This document shows, in pieces, positions 7,194-15,731 of a stretch of DNA of 64,000 nt; position 1 is the stretch's first letter, and each line of letters opens with the position of its first letter. The DNA is from Fulvimarina uroteuthidis (lineage in GTDB: Bacteria > Pseudomonadota > Alphaproteobacteria > Rhizobiales > Rhizobiaceae): positions 310,001-374,000 of the forward strand of contig NZ_JAXLPB010000004.1 of NCBI RefSeq assembly GCF_034321785.1. The letters are read 5' to 3'. The notes beneath the pieces were generated by a model. The model searched no databases. It had not been told where the DNA came from and saw only the letters and a program-made list of their open reading frames with translations. The position numbers and the translations under genes were made by a program.

Positions 7194-8846
7194 TCACCCA
7201 ACGATGCGCGCGTTCCGACACATGACATCGCCGACCTTGACGTCGATCTCGCCGACGCCGATGCCCGCGATCTCGAAGACGCTGGCGAGAAGCGCGTCGA
7301 GCGGTGTCGCCACCGCGACCAGCACATCGCGGACCGCGTGCGTGAGCGCGAAGGTCGACAGTGCGATCGAGCCGATCGACGCGGAGATTTCGGTCTCCCC
7401 AAGAAGGCTCGACAGGGGACTTGCCAGAAATGCGGTGGTTCTTGCCGTCTTGACCGTGCCGTTTTCGATATCGTCGGCATCGAAGGTGAGAAGGACCGGT
7501 GCCCTGTTCTCGATGGCGAGATTGGCGACCGCATCGACCTTAGCGAGCGCGGCGGAGAGGATGCGCGCGCGCTGCAGGCGATCGGCCACGGCGATCTCCT
7601 CCATCGGCTTCGTCCAGCGTCCGACCGAAAGTCTTGCGACGCCCGGCGTCACCGCGATCGTCACCGAGCGCCGGCTGGCGTCGGCCGAGCACGAGACGCT
7701 GGCGATTTCGGCCCGCCCGCCCGCGACGATCATCTCGATCGGAATGTTCAGTCCGAGGCCGAGACCCAGGAGATCGAGACGCTTCGATGTCGTCACGTCG
7801 AGGCGAAGACGCGCCTGTCCGGTCTCGACCGCCGCCGCAACGTTTCCGTACGCCATGGACGGGCTCGATTTCATCGCTTCGCCGAGCAGCAATTGCAGAC
7901 CGACGGTGCCGACGAGCGGCACGTCGAGATCGATCGCGGCCCGACGCCCGGCCAGGGTCTGCTTGACCGAGGCGTCGACAATATCGAGAACCGAGAGCTG
8001 CGCGTTCAGCAATTGTGCGGTGCGCGCCTGCGAAAGGCCGAGCGTGCCGCCCTTGATCCCGACGAGATCGTTCAGGGATATCGCCGTGTCGAGCGCGAGC
8101 GAACTGTTGGCCGCGTTGCGCATGACCGCCGCCGCCATCAGCTCGCCCTGGTCCTTCAGCGCATCGGACATGCGCATGAAGAGATCGTGCAGCTCGATCG
8201 CCTCGGAGAGGGCGGCATCGAGCGACAGCCGACCGGGCGTTTCGAGCGATCCACCCCCCAGAAGATCGGCAAGAGACACCGAGACGTCGGCAAGATGGCT
8301 CGTGTCGAGCGCCGTCAGCGACAGTTTCGCCCCGACCGCCTCATCGAGGATCTGGTTGAGCAATGGCGGATCGACGCTCAGGAGCCGGCTGCCGGCGGAA
8401 AAGACGACGGCGGCCTCCACCATCGCATCCGCTTCGACGAAGAGGTCCACGCCGTCGATCCCAAGGACTTTCGCCAATGTGAACCCGTGATGCTTCGAGG
8501 CCGAAACCCGCAGCACCGGCGAGGACAGGTCGCCGGTCGGCCGGAAGCGCTGGTCGCGGTGGCGCGCCGGGTCGAAGGCGCCGAACGTGACGGCGATCAC
8601 CGCATCATCGAGAGAGGAAACGGCGAACACCTGCCTTGCGATATCGGCGGCTTTCGAGGGTTCGCGCACGGCCGCGAGCGCCGCGGAATCGGCCACCGCC
8701 TGCAGCGAGCGGCGCTCCAGAAAGGCAAGACCGAGATCGGTCGCGAACGCCGCGAAACCGATGAGCGAGGTGAACAGGAGAGCGACCATGATGGCGACAT
8801 TGCCTTCCGTCTCGCGGCGAAAGCGGGCAAGGCGCGCGCCCCTCAT
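7194..8846 (-). CDS. TadG-like pilus/surface assembly protein
   Basis: A 550-residue protein. It begins with a basic stretch and a TadE-like prepilin segment (ETEGNVAIMVALLFTSLIG, residues about 13-31) followed by LGLAFLERRSLQAVADSAALAAV, the hallmark of TadG-like proteins in alphaproteobacteria. The remaining 480 residues form a long, Leu/Ala-rich envelope domain without a recognisable von Willebrand A motif. It would sit in the inner membrane with the bulk in the periplasm. The ATG overlaps the stop of the TadE-like gene (ATGA). The rest of a tad/flp locus is not in the window. Confidence 0.8.
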   Translation of the reverse strand: MRGARLARFRRETEGNVAIMVALLFTSLIGFAAFATDLGLAFLERRSLQAVADSAALAAVREPSKAADIARQVFAVSSLDDAVIAVTFGAFDPARHRDQRFRPTGDLSSPVLRVSASKHHGFTLAKVLGIDGVDLFVEADAMVEAAVVFSAGSRLLSVDPPLLNQILDEAVGAKLSLTALDTSHLADVSVSLADLLGGGSLETPGRLSLDAALSEAIELHDLFMRMSDALKDQGELMAAAVMRNAANSSLALDTAISLNDLVGIKGGTLGLSQARTAQLLNAQLSVLDIVDASVKQTLAGRRAAIDLDVPLVGTVGLQLLLGEAMKSSPSMAYGNVAAAVETGQARLRLDVTTSKRLDLLGLGLGLNIPIEMIVAGGRAEIASVSCSADASRRSVTIAVTPGVARLSVGRWTKPMEEIAVADRLQRARILSAALAKVDAVANLAIENRAPVLLTFDADDIENGTVKTARTTAFLASPLSSLLGETEISASIGSIALSTFALTHAVRDVLVAVATPLDALLASVFEIAGIGVGEIDVKVGDVMCRNARIVG

Positions 8847-9343
8847 GGCAACATCACCGTCGCGGATCGCTCGAGGGAATCGATGCGTCCGATCGACCGC
8901 GACACGATCGGCGGCAGCGCCGATGCCGAGACGTCATAGGCGATCCGGACGGTGAGCCAGCGGTCGGCCTCTTCCACACGATAGGAAAGCCGGTCGGCCT
9001 CGATCATCGGATAGGCTTCGGCCGCACGCGTGATCGCGTCGCCCGCCAGAGTTCGGCGCTCGTCCCGATCGAGGCCGACCATCGCATAGCGGCTCGCATC
9101 GGCGGAAAGCTGCTGCAGGGAATGGGCAAGCCCGATATAGATGCCGAGATAGGCCGCACCGAAGACCAGAAGCAGGATGGCCGGCAGGACGAGCGCGAAC
9201 TCGACGGCCGCCGCGCCACTGCGGCTGTGGAGAAAGACGCGAACACGGTCGGAGAGACGCCGGCAGACATGCTGAAAAGGCAGGCGTAAGCGGAACGAAC
9301 AGACACGCGAATAAACCGAGGAAACCGCATCCGTGGGGGGCAT
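8843..9343 (-). CDS. TadE-like pseudopilin family protein
   Basis: A 166-residue protein starting at an ATG with an AAGGA ribosome-binding site nine bases upstream; a TTG at 9376 would be an alternative. About 38 basic residues lead to HSRSGAAAVEFALVLPAILL, the TadE motif with the invariant Glu and hydrophobic helix of type IVb pseudopilins. The C-terminal part carries ADASRYAMVGLD and ITRAAEAY-type text seen in TadE/TadF. It probably acts with the coupled TadG-like protein as minor pilin-like envelope components. Confidence 0.82.
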   Translation of the reverse strand: MPPTDAVSSVYSRVCSFRLRLPFQHVCRRLSDRVRVFLHSRSGAAAVEFALVLPAILLLVFGAAYLGIYIGLAHSLQQLSADASRYAMVGLDRDERRTLAGDAITRAAEAYPMIEADRLSYRVEEADRWLTVRIAYDVSASALPPIVSRSIGRIDSLERSATVMLP

Positions 9344-9635
9344 TGACCCTGTCCTTTGCAACCGGATTTCATACAATCAAAAATAACAGTCTGCCCGCTT
9401 AATATATGTCGATCTTATTAAAAAGTGGTTGACGAAGCGGCTCTCACATCAACTTGACCGGGTGTTTCGATCACTGCAGGCCCGATATGGTCACCCGCGA
9501 GTTTCGGATGCACCCCGTTGAAGTTCGCGGCGAGGCGCGGAACCGGACGACAGCGCCGCATGCGGCAAAACCGAACGTTTTCGCGTTCGCCGTGGCTGGC
9601 TGGCCGGCGGCTTGGGCAGGCCCTATCTGACCTGC

Positions 9636-10142
9636 ATGATCCTCTCAGCCCGTCCCCGCCCCGAAGCGCCTCTTCCCAACCAGGAAAGCGTCTGGGATTT
9701 TCCACGGCCCGCCCGCATCGAAGCGGTGGACGCGCACCTCAAGGTGATGTTTGCCGGGCGGGTGGTCGCCGAGACCCGCAGGGGCTATCGCGCGATCGAG
9801 ACCAGCCATCCGCCATCCTACTATTTCGCGCCGCAAGACGTCGATCGGACGCTTTTGCGCCGGGCCGCCCGAACGACGCTGTGCGAATGGAAGGGTGGCG
9901 CCGCCTATTTCGACCTCATGGTCGGCGACCGCGTGGCGGCGGACGCGGCCTGGTCCTATCCGAGACCGACGCCCGATTTCGCGCCGGTTGCAGATTATCT
10001 CGCCTTCTATCCGGGCCGGGTCGATGCCTGTTTCGTCGACGGCGAGGTGGCCGTGCCGCAGGAAGGTGGTTTCTACGGCGGCTGGATCACCTCGAAGTTC
10101 GCCGGCCCCTTCAAGGGTGCGGCCGGAACCATGGGTTGGTAG
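9636..10142 (+). CDS. DUF427 family protein
   Basis: A 168-residue cytoplasmic protein of the DUF427 family: RIEAVDAHLKVMFAGRVVAE, then SHPPSYYFAPQDVD, CEWKGGAAYFDL and YPRPTPDFAPVADYLAFYPGR, the run that defines this small-barrel family. The terminal GGFYGGWITS is also typical. The biochemical role of DUF427 is not established. The start is uncertain: the ATG at 9636 has no clear ribosome-binding site, and a TTG at 9612 is open in frame. It converges on the LysR gene with 16 bp between stops. Confidence 0.85.
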   Translation: MILSARPRPEAPLPNQESVWDFPRPARIEAVDAHLKVMFAGRVVAETRRGYRAIETSHPPSYYFAPQDVDRTLLRRAARTTLCEWKGGAAYFDLMVGDRVAADAAWSYPRPTPDFAPVADYLAFYPGRVDACFVDGEVAVPQEGGFYGGWITSKFAGPFKGAAGTMGW

Positions 10143-10158
10143 GCGGACGGATCTCGGG

Positions 10159-11085
10159 TCACAGACCCTCAACGGTCCGGCTTTGCGTGCGAATCGCGTC
10201 GGAGACGAAATCCATGAAGGCGCGAACCCGCGGCGCACGCCGAAGGCTCTCGTGCGTCAGAAGCCAGAGATCGGTCGCGAACTCCGGTTCGGGCGGCGCG
10301 AGACGCGAAAGAACCGGGGAGCGGTCGCCGATGAAGCAGGGCAGATGGCCGATGCCGATGCCCGCCTCGATCGCCGCCGCAAGGCCGAGAACGCTGTCGA
10401 CCCGGTAGCGCAACCGTCCCGGCGCCGCTGCTTCGAGGGCATGGTGCACCACTTTCATCGCCGACATATGTTCGCCGAGCGCGACCCATTTGCAGTTTGC
10501 AAGATCCGCCTCCGGCCAGTCGGGTCGGTTTCCCTCCGGCTTTCCCGACCCGGCAGGGTCGCGGCGTCCATAGAGCGCCCAGCCGATCCGGCAGAGCCTG
10601 CGGCCCACCAGGGTTTCCGGCGGCTTGTTGGTTGCCCGGATCGCAACGTCGGCGTCGCGCCGGGACAGGTTCAACGCCCGGTTGGCGACGACGATGTCGA
10701 GCGTGACGTTCGGACACGCGACTTGGAAACCGGCGAAGACCGGCGTCAGTAGATGGATGAGAAGCGAATCCGCGGTCGCGACGCGCAACTCGCCGGACGG
10801 CAGGACCTCGCGGCCCGCAACCTTCATCGCGGTCCGGTCCACCTCGCCCCGCATCCGCGCAGCCAGCGCCACGATCTCCACACCCGCGGCGGACGGCGCG
10901 AGCCGCTGGCCCTCGCGCTCGAACACCGGAAAACCCGTCGCCGCCTCGATCTGACGAAGGCGGCGGAACACCGTCGAATGGTGGGTGCCGAGGCGCTGGG
11001 CCGCCTCGGGCAACGATCCCGCCTCCCCGATCACGCCGATCAGGCGGATATCGTCCCAGGTCAGCGCGTCGATCCCATGTCCCAT
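10159..11085 (-). CDS. LysR-family transcriptional regulator
   Basis: A 308-residue regulator. The N-terminal winged helix reads LTWDDIRLIGVIGEAGSLPEAAQRLGTHHSTVFRRL and continues into the linker helix ending REGQRLAPSAAG. A periplasmic-binding-like effector domain follows from about residue 90. The ATG at 11085 (MGHGID) is chosen over upstream TTG or ATG codons because the helix begins ten residues later. It diverges from a VOC dioxygenase gene across a 148-bp region holding a perfect LysR-type palindrome, so it likely controls that gene and itself. The inducer is unknown; the controlled genes suggest a quinone or aromatic electrophile. Confidence 0.9.
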   Translation of the reverse strand: MGHGIDALTWDDIRLIGVIGEAGSLPEAAQRLGTHHSTVFRRLRQIEAATGFPVFEREGQRLAPSAAGVEIVALAARMRGEVDRTAMKVAGREVLPSGELRVATADSLLIHLLTPVFAGFQVACPNVTLDIVVANRALNLSRRDADVAIRATNKPPETLVGRRLCRIGWALYGRRDPAGSGKPEGNRPDWPEADLANCKWVALGEHMSAMKVVHHALEAAAPGRLRYRVDSVLGLAAAIEAGIGIGHLPCFIGDRSPVLSRLAPPEPEFATDLWLLTHESLRRAPRVRAFMDFVSDAIRTQSRTVEGL

Positions 11086-11142
11086 TTCGATCTCCCCCGT
11101 CGATGCGCCGTTCGACCGGCATGCCCCGAACGCAAGGTAAGT

Positions 11143-11158
11143 ATTGCATGAATGCAAT
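11143..11158. promoter_or_regulatory. Candidate LysR operator
   Basis: ATTGCAT-GA-ATGCAAT is a 16-bp perfect palindrome that contains the LysR consensus T-N11-A. It sits 58 bp upstream of the LysR start and 76 bp upstream of the dioxygenase start, where an activator/autorepressor site is expected. Confidence 0.65.
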
Positions 11159-11233
11159 TAAAATGGAGGTTATAAAGATATTTCATTGCGCTTATCTTGG
11201 ATGGACACATCGACGCCAGGAAAGGACATCTCG

Positions 11234-12220
11234 ATGAGCATCCATGGGATTCACCACGTCACGGCGATCGCCGGACCGGCCAGCCGCAATCTCGGCTTCT
11301 ACACCGGGACGCTCGGCCTTCGCCTGGTCAAGAAGACCGTCAACTTCGACGATCCGGGTACCTATCACCTCTATTATGGCGACGGGACCGGCTCGCCCGG
11401 CACGATCCTGACCTTCTTCCCCTGGGAACATGCGGCACAGGGCCGCCTCGGCGTCGGCGAGACCCAGGAGACGGTGTTCCGCATTCCCGAGCGTTCGACC
11501 GGATGGTGGACCCAGCGCCTGATCGAGAACGGGATCGACCACGACAAGCCGTCGAAACGCTTTGGCGAGACGGTCCTGTCGTTCCGCGATCCCGACGGCA
11601 TGCATCTCGCGCTCGTCGCCGTCGCCGGCGCGGAGAACGAACCCGGCTGGTCGAACGGGGACATTCCCGAGAGACACGCGATACGCGGGTTTCATTCGGT
11701 CAGCCTGCTGGTGGAGGAGAAAGGTCCGACCGCCGCGATCCTGACGGACGTGCTCGGCTTCAGCGAAGGGGCGAGCGAGGAGACCACGACGCGCTTCTTC
11801 GTCGAGGGCAATCCGCTGGGCGGCATCGTCGATATCCGTGCGGTCGGGGGCTTCCTCAAGCCGCGCTTCGGCCGCGGCTCGGTGCACCACATCGCGTTTC
11901 GGGCACAAGACGATGCCGAGGAGGCGGCGATGGTGAAGAAGCTTGCCGAGAACCACGGCATCCGGACGACGGAACAAAAGGATCGGGGCTATTTCCGTTC
12001 GGTCTATTTCCGCGAGCCGGGCCATGTTCTCTTCGAGATCGCGACGGACGTTCCGGGCTTTGCCGTGGACGAGCCTGAGGCCCATCTCGGCGAGGCGCTG
12101 AAACTGCCGGCCGGGCTCGAAGCCCACCGGGCGGTGATCGAACGCGCCCTGCCCGCGCTCAAGGCCGATGCTCGGGCAGATGCCGGTGCCGGCCCGCAAG
12201 GCTCGGTCTTCGCCGATTGA
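11234..12220 (+). CDS. VOC-family ring-cleaving dioxygenase (MhqO/glyoxalase type)
   Basis: A 328-residue protein with two tandem vicinal-oxygen-chelate modules (about 5-150 and 155-290). HHVTAIAGPASRNLGFYTGTLGLRLVKKTVNFDDP is the diagnostic opening of the MhqO/MhqA hydroquinone dioxygenase group, and VHHIAFRAQDD begins the second module with its metal histidine. Family members open hydroquinones or catechols in quinone detoxification. The ATG at 11234 has AGGAAAGGA just upstream; upstream in-frame codons are rejected. Its hydrolase partner follows 86 bp downstream, as in other mhq-type operons. Confidence 0.87.
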   Translation: MSIHGIHHVTAIAGPASRNLGFYTGTLGLRLVKKTVNFDDPGTYHLYYGDGTGSPGTILTFFPWEHAAQGRLGVGETQETVFRIPERSTGWWTQRLIENGIDHDKPSKRFGETVLSFRDPDGMHLALVAVAGAENEPGWSNGDIPERHAIRGFHSVSLLVEEKGPTAAILTDVLGFSEGASEETTTRFFVEGNPLGGIVDIRAVGGFLKPRFGRGSVHHIAFRAQDDAEEAAMVKKLAENHGIRTTEQKDRGYFRSVYFREPGHVLFEIATDVPGFAVDEPEAHLGEALKLPAGLEAHRAVIERALPALKADARADAGAGPQGSVFAD

Positions 12221-12306
12221 CGCGACGGACGCACCGTCCCTATCCCTGCAGGACCGCGATCGGTGGCCCTGCGGGGCCCCATCCCAAGAAGAAGGCGAAG
12301 AGACCC

Positions 12307-12978
12307 ATGAATCCCACAGCCCCGACCGAGGCTTCCGCCGGCCCACTCGGCCATCATGCCCGCTTCGTGCCGGCAACGGCTGATGGGCTCGCCCCGCTGC
12401 TCGCGCTGCACGGCACGGGCGGAGACGAAAACGATCTTCTGCCCCTGGCGGCCATGGTCGCGCCGGGCGCCGCGATCCTGTCGCCGCGCGGCGCGGTCCT
12501 CGAAAACGGCATGCCGCGTTTCTTCCGGCGGCTGGCGGAAGGCGTCTTCGACGAGGCGGACATCGTGCGCCGCGCCAACGATCTCGCCGATTTCGTCGAG
12601 GAATCGCGTTCGACGCTCGGTCTTGCCAGGCCGATCGCGCTCGGCTTTTCCAACGGCGCCAACATCGCGGCGGCGATGCTGCTCCTCAGGCCGGAGGTTC
12701 TGGCGGGCGCCATCCTGATCCGGGCGATGGTGCCGCTCAAAGAACCGCCCAGCCGCGCGGACGGAACGCCCGCCGACAGACCGGTGCTGATCCTCTCCGG
12801 CGCAATGGATCCGATCGTGCCCTCGGACAATGCCGCGCGCCTTGCCCGGCAACTGGCCTTGGCCGGCGCCGCCGTCACCCACGAGATCCTGCCGGCCGGC
12901 CATGGCCTTACCCAGGCCGATATCGGTCTCGCCACGAGCTTCCTGCGCGAGCATGGAACGCTCGGTGCCGTTGGCTGA
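12307..12978 (+). CDS. Alpha/beta hydrolase, phospholipase/carboxylesterase (MhqD-like)
   Basis: A 223-residue serine hydrolase. LLALHGTGGDENDLLPL forms the oxyanion region, GFSNGAN holds the nucleophile (Ser115), GAMDPIVP the Asp (about 167) and AGHGL the His (about 198). It matches the MhqD/YodD group often paired with MhqO dioxygenases under one regulator. It may hydrolyse an ester or ring-cleavage product formed from quinones; that step is inferred from pairing. The start at 12307 is the first ATG after a purine-rich stretch. Confidence 0.83.
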   Translation: MNPTAPTEASAGPLGHHARFVPATADGLAPLLALHGTGGDENDLLPLAAMVAPGAAILSPRGAVLENGMPRFFRRLAEGVFDEADIVRRANDLADFVEESRSTLGLARPIALGFSNGANIAAAMLLLRPEVLAGAILIRAMVPLKEPPSRADGTPADRPVLILSGAMDPIVPSDNAARLARQLALAGAAVTHEILPAGHGLTQADIGLATSFLREHGTLGAVG

Positions 12979-13003
12979 CCTTACCGGACGTCGGACAGCC
13001 GTC

Positions 13004-13927
13004 CTAGTGAGCGAGCAGGATCGGAACGGAGCCTTCGGCCAGCATGGCCCGCGTCACGCCGCCGAGAAAGAACTCGCGAACCCTCGAATGGCCGTAGGCC
13101 CCGATGACGATCATGTCCGCACCAATGGCTTCGGCCTCGTGCGCAAGGCCTTCCCAGGCGCGTTTCCATTGCGGCAATTCGCGCGTTTCGACCCGCACGC
13201 CGTGGCGGGCGAGATGGCGCGCCATGTCCGACATCGGCTCGACGCCGCGCTGCTCGGACGATCCCTCCTCGGCGACGCTCGCCAGAACCACGGTCTGCGC
13301 ACGCTGAAGGAATGGCAGGGCCGCCCGGATCGCATGGGCGCATTCGGGCGTGTCGCGCCACCCGACGAGGATCGTCTTCGGCATGCCGGCATCGGGCGAA
13401 AGCCCGGTCGGCACCAAGATCACGCCGGATCCGGCCTTGAAGAGAATGGCTTCGAGGAGTTCCTTGCCGGCCGCGCTCTTCGATACGTCCTGCGCCATCA
13501 CGAAGAGGTCGCAGCTTCCCGCAAGCGCGGCGATGCGCGTCACGAGATAGCCGATCAGCCCGTCGTCGCGCCGCAGTTCGTAGGGTGGGGAAACCCGGAC
13601 CAGCCGTTCGCGCAGCCGCTTTTCCACCTCGTCTCCCGATGTGCGGGCCTTCTGCACGATCATGCCGGCGATCGCGTCCGAGCCTGGCCCCATGGGAAGC
13701 GGCGGAAGGGGAATATGGTTGGCGAGATAGACGTCCATGTGCCCGTCGAACGCCGAGGCGATGCTGTCGGCGTAAGCGATGCCCACATCATCTTCGGGCG
13801 CGCCCGTCACGAGCACGGCGAGATCGACGATCCGCGCGGTATGGGGGGCGGCGTCGTGCGGGGTGCCTGCGCTGTCTTGCGGCTGGGTTATCTGCGATTT
13901 GTCGCTTGTCGGAACCAAGATGCTCAT
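13004..13927 (-). CDS. Universal stress protein, tandem UspA type
   Basis: A 307-residue protein with a poorly conserved first half and a clear UspA domain in the second: VLVGWRDTPECAHAIRAALPFL and, at the end, IGAYGHSRVREFFLGGVTR, which fits the ATP-binding G-2x-G-9x-G pattern. A clean GGGAGG site precedes the ATG at 13927; the longer upstream reading is rejected. A perfect FNR/FixK box about 155 bp upstream suggests induction when oxygen is low, as for Usp proteins of other alpha- and gammaproteobacteria. Confidence 0.88.
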   Translation of the reverse strand: MSILVPTSDKSQITQPQDSAGTPHDAAPHTARIVDLAVLVTGAPEDDVGIAYADSIASAFDGHMDVYLANHIPLPPLPMGPGSDAIAGMIVQKARTSGDEVEKRLRERLVRVSPPYELRRDDGLIGYLVTRIAALAGSCDLFVMAQDVSKSAAGKELLEAILFKAGSGVILVPTGLSPDAGMPKTILVGWRDTPECAHAIRAALPFLQRAQTVVLASVAEEGSSEQRGVEPMSDMARHLARHGVRVETRELPQWKRAWEGLAHEAEAIGADMIVIGAYGHSRVREFFLGGVTRAMLAEGSVPILLAH

Positions 13928-14079
13928 AGTGACCTCCCTGAGGCGCCGCGCGCCCATCGGGACGCGCCGGAACGCTCTTAACCTCGTCCGCCGCGGCGAT
14001 CCGAACATCCGATGGGATCTTCGGGGCTAAGGGGCGGGGTTCGGTGGCATGAATGTAACCCTGGCCCGGACGGCAAGCC

Positions 14080-14093
14080 TTGATTTAGATCAA
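14080..14093. promoter_or_regulatory. FNR/FixK (Anr-type) binding box
   Basis: TTGAT-TTAG-ATCAA matches the FNR/FixK consensus TTGAT-N4-ATCAA at every conserved base and extends by one C/G pair on each side. If centred at -41.5 for minus-strand transcription, the start point would fall near 14045 and leave a leader of about 118 nt before the universal stress gene. Confidence 0.75.
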
Positions 14094-14224
14094 GCGTTTC
14101 GGGAAATGCCGGGCGGCCGCGGCGACCCGTTTGGGAAGAGCGCTGCCGTTCCCATGCCCGTGCCGGCCGCGCGCAGGGTCCCGGTCGGTTCCCCGGTCCT
14201 ATCCGGACCCACTCTCCCGGCGCA

Positions 14225-14271
14225 CGGTCCGCCCCGTCCGTCGGCAAAGCCGCGCGGGACGGGGCGGACCG
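14225..14271 (-). terminator. Long hairpin after the MFS transporter gene
   Basis: CGGTCCGCCCCGTCC (14225-14239) and GGACGGGGCGGACCG (14257-14271) form a perfect 15-bp stem. The 17-nt loop contains its own CGGC-AAA-GCCG mini-stem. It starts 8 nt past the stop codon. There is no T-run on either side. Confidence 0.6.
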
Positions 14272-14278
14272 CCTCGCA

Positions 14279-15598
14279 TCAGCGGCGATGTTCCAGATAG
14301 CGGTTGTAGCGAAGCGCGAGGATCGTGCAGACGGCCCCCGAAAACAGGTAGGCGCCGCCCGCCGCGAGGCCGAACTGTTCGGACAGATAGAGCGCGACGA
14401 AGGGCGAGAGCCCTGCGCCGAAGAGCCAGGCAAGATCGGAGACGATGGCCGAACCGGTGTAGCGATATCGGGTCGGGAAATTCGACGCGACGATGCCGGA
14501 GCTCTGGCCGAATGCAAGGCCGAGGAGAATGAAGCCGGCCCCCATATAGACGACTTCGCCGAGTTGACCCTGGCCGAGAAGCATCGGCGCGAGGCCGGAG
14601 AAGACGGCGATGCCGATCGCCGTGACGAAGATCAGCGTGCGGCGGCCGTAGCGGTCGGCCAGAAGGCCGGAGGCCACGATCGCGACCGAGCAGACCGCCG
14701 CGCCGATGCCTTCGATGATCAGGAAGTGCGTGACGTTCTCGTCGGTGAACAGGTTGACCCACGAAAGCGGGTAGACCGTAACCATGTGGAAAAGGGCGAA
14801 GCTTGCCAGCGGTGCGAAGGCGCCCGCGATGATGAAGCGCGGGAACCTGCGCACCGTCTCGCGCACGCGCGTTGCCTGCAACTCGCGGCGCTCGAACTGA
14901 TGGACGTATTCCGGCGTCGCCACGATGCGCAACCGGCTGAACAGGGCGACGACATTGATCGCGAAGGCGCAGAAGAACGGGAACTGCCAGCCCCAGGAGA
15001 GGAATTCCTCCCGCGGCAGGAAGCCGTGGAAGAACGCGAACAGGCCGGTGGCGAGGATCAGGCCGAACGGCGCGCCGAGTTGCGGCAGCATCGCCCACCA
15101 GCCCTTGTGCCGTTGCGGCGCGTTCATCGCAAGGAGCGAGGCGAGACCGTCCCACGTCCCGGCGATCGCGATCCCCTGCCCGATGCGGAACAGGCAGAGC
15201 AGCCAGATCGAGGCATTGCCGATCTGGGCGTAGGACGGCAGGAACGCGACCACCACGGTCGACGTCCCGAGGAGGAACAATGCGATCGTCAGCTTGGTGC
15301 CTTTGCCGTGCCGCCTGTCGATGGTCATGAAGAGCCAGGTGCCGAAAGGGCGGGCGAGAAAGGCCAGCGAGAAGACCGCGAAGGAATAGAGCGTTCCGGT
15401 GACCGGATCGACGAAGGGAAAGACGAGACTGGGGAACACCAGCACGGACGCGATGGCGAAGACGAAGAAATCGAAGAATTCCGACGTGCGCCCGATCACG
15501 ACGCCGATCGCGATGTCCGTCGGGTCGAGCCCGTGGCGCTCGCTCTTGAAGCCCTCGGTTTTCCGATCGAACGCCCCGTTCGCCGTTGCATCACTCAT
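14279..15598 (-). CDS. MFS transporter, metabolite:H+ symporter (MHS) type
   Basis: A 439-residue, 12-helix permease. IGRTSEFFDFFVFAIASVLVFPSLVFP opens the first helix, RPFGTWLF with DRRHGKGTKL is the loop 2-3 signature of the major facilitator superfamily, and ADRYGRRTL is the mirrored loop 8-9 motif. Overall resemblance is to the MHS subgroup (ShiA/ProP-like carriers of organic acids or osmolytes). The substrate is not predictable. The ATG at 15598 (MSDATANG) is chosen over longer readings, since the first helix follows about 30 residues later. It diverges from cyoA. Confidence 0.87.
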   Translation of the reverse strand: MSDATANGAFDRKTEGFKSERHGLDPTDIAIGVVIGRTSEFFDFFVFAIASVLVFPSLVFPFVDPVTGTLYSFAVFSLAFLARPFGTWLFMTIDRRHGKGTKLTIALFLLGTSTVVVAFLPSYAQIGNASIWLLCLFRIGQGIAIAGTWDGLASLLAMNAPQRHKGWWAMLPQLGAPFGLILATGLFAFFHGFLPREEFLSWGWQFPFFCAFAINVVALFSRLRIVATPEYVHQFERRELQATRVRETVRRFPRFIIAGAFAPLASFALFHMVTVYPLSWVNLFTDENVTHFLIIEGIGAAVCSVAIVASGLLADRYGRRTLIFVTAIGIAVFSGLAPMLLGQGQLGEVVYMGAGFILLGLAFGQSSGIVASNFPTRYRYTGSAIVSDLAWLFGAGLSPFVALYLSEQFGLAAGGAYLFSGAVCTILALRYNRYLEHRR

Positions 15599-15731
15599 CG
15601 CGCAATTCCGCACCAAACTGTTACATCCGTGCCCGCATTCCGGGCGCGTGACAACGTGCCGGCCCGAAAAAGCTTGAGGCGGCGTTCGATTTGTTGAATA
15701 CGAAGCGCTACTGGCAGTCAACGCCAGCATC

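Larger units (their letters stand above)
13928..14278. other. Upstream region of the universal stress gene
   Basis: A 351-bp gap between two minus-strand genes. It holds the FNR/FixK box (14080-14093) and the hairpin below the MFS gene (14225-14271). I see no gene in it. Confidence 0.6.

Noticed and set aside
7053..8939. A 628-codon frame antisense to the TadG-like gene
   Set aside because: Arg/Asp/Glu-rich shadow; the minus-strand frame has the prepilin motif and the ATGA coupling.
9399..9421. TTAATA...TATTAA inverted repeat upstream of the TadE-like gene
   Set aside because: Six-base AT arms 11 bp apart are likely by chance in an AT-rich promoter patch; no support for a specific regulator.
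14288..15697. A 469-codon plus-strand frame opposite the MFS permease
   Set aside because: Highly charged repeats of the complement of membrane codons; the minus strand encodes 12 helices.
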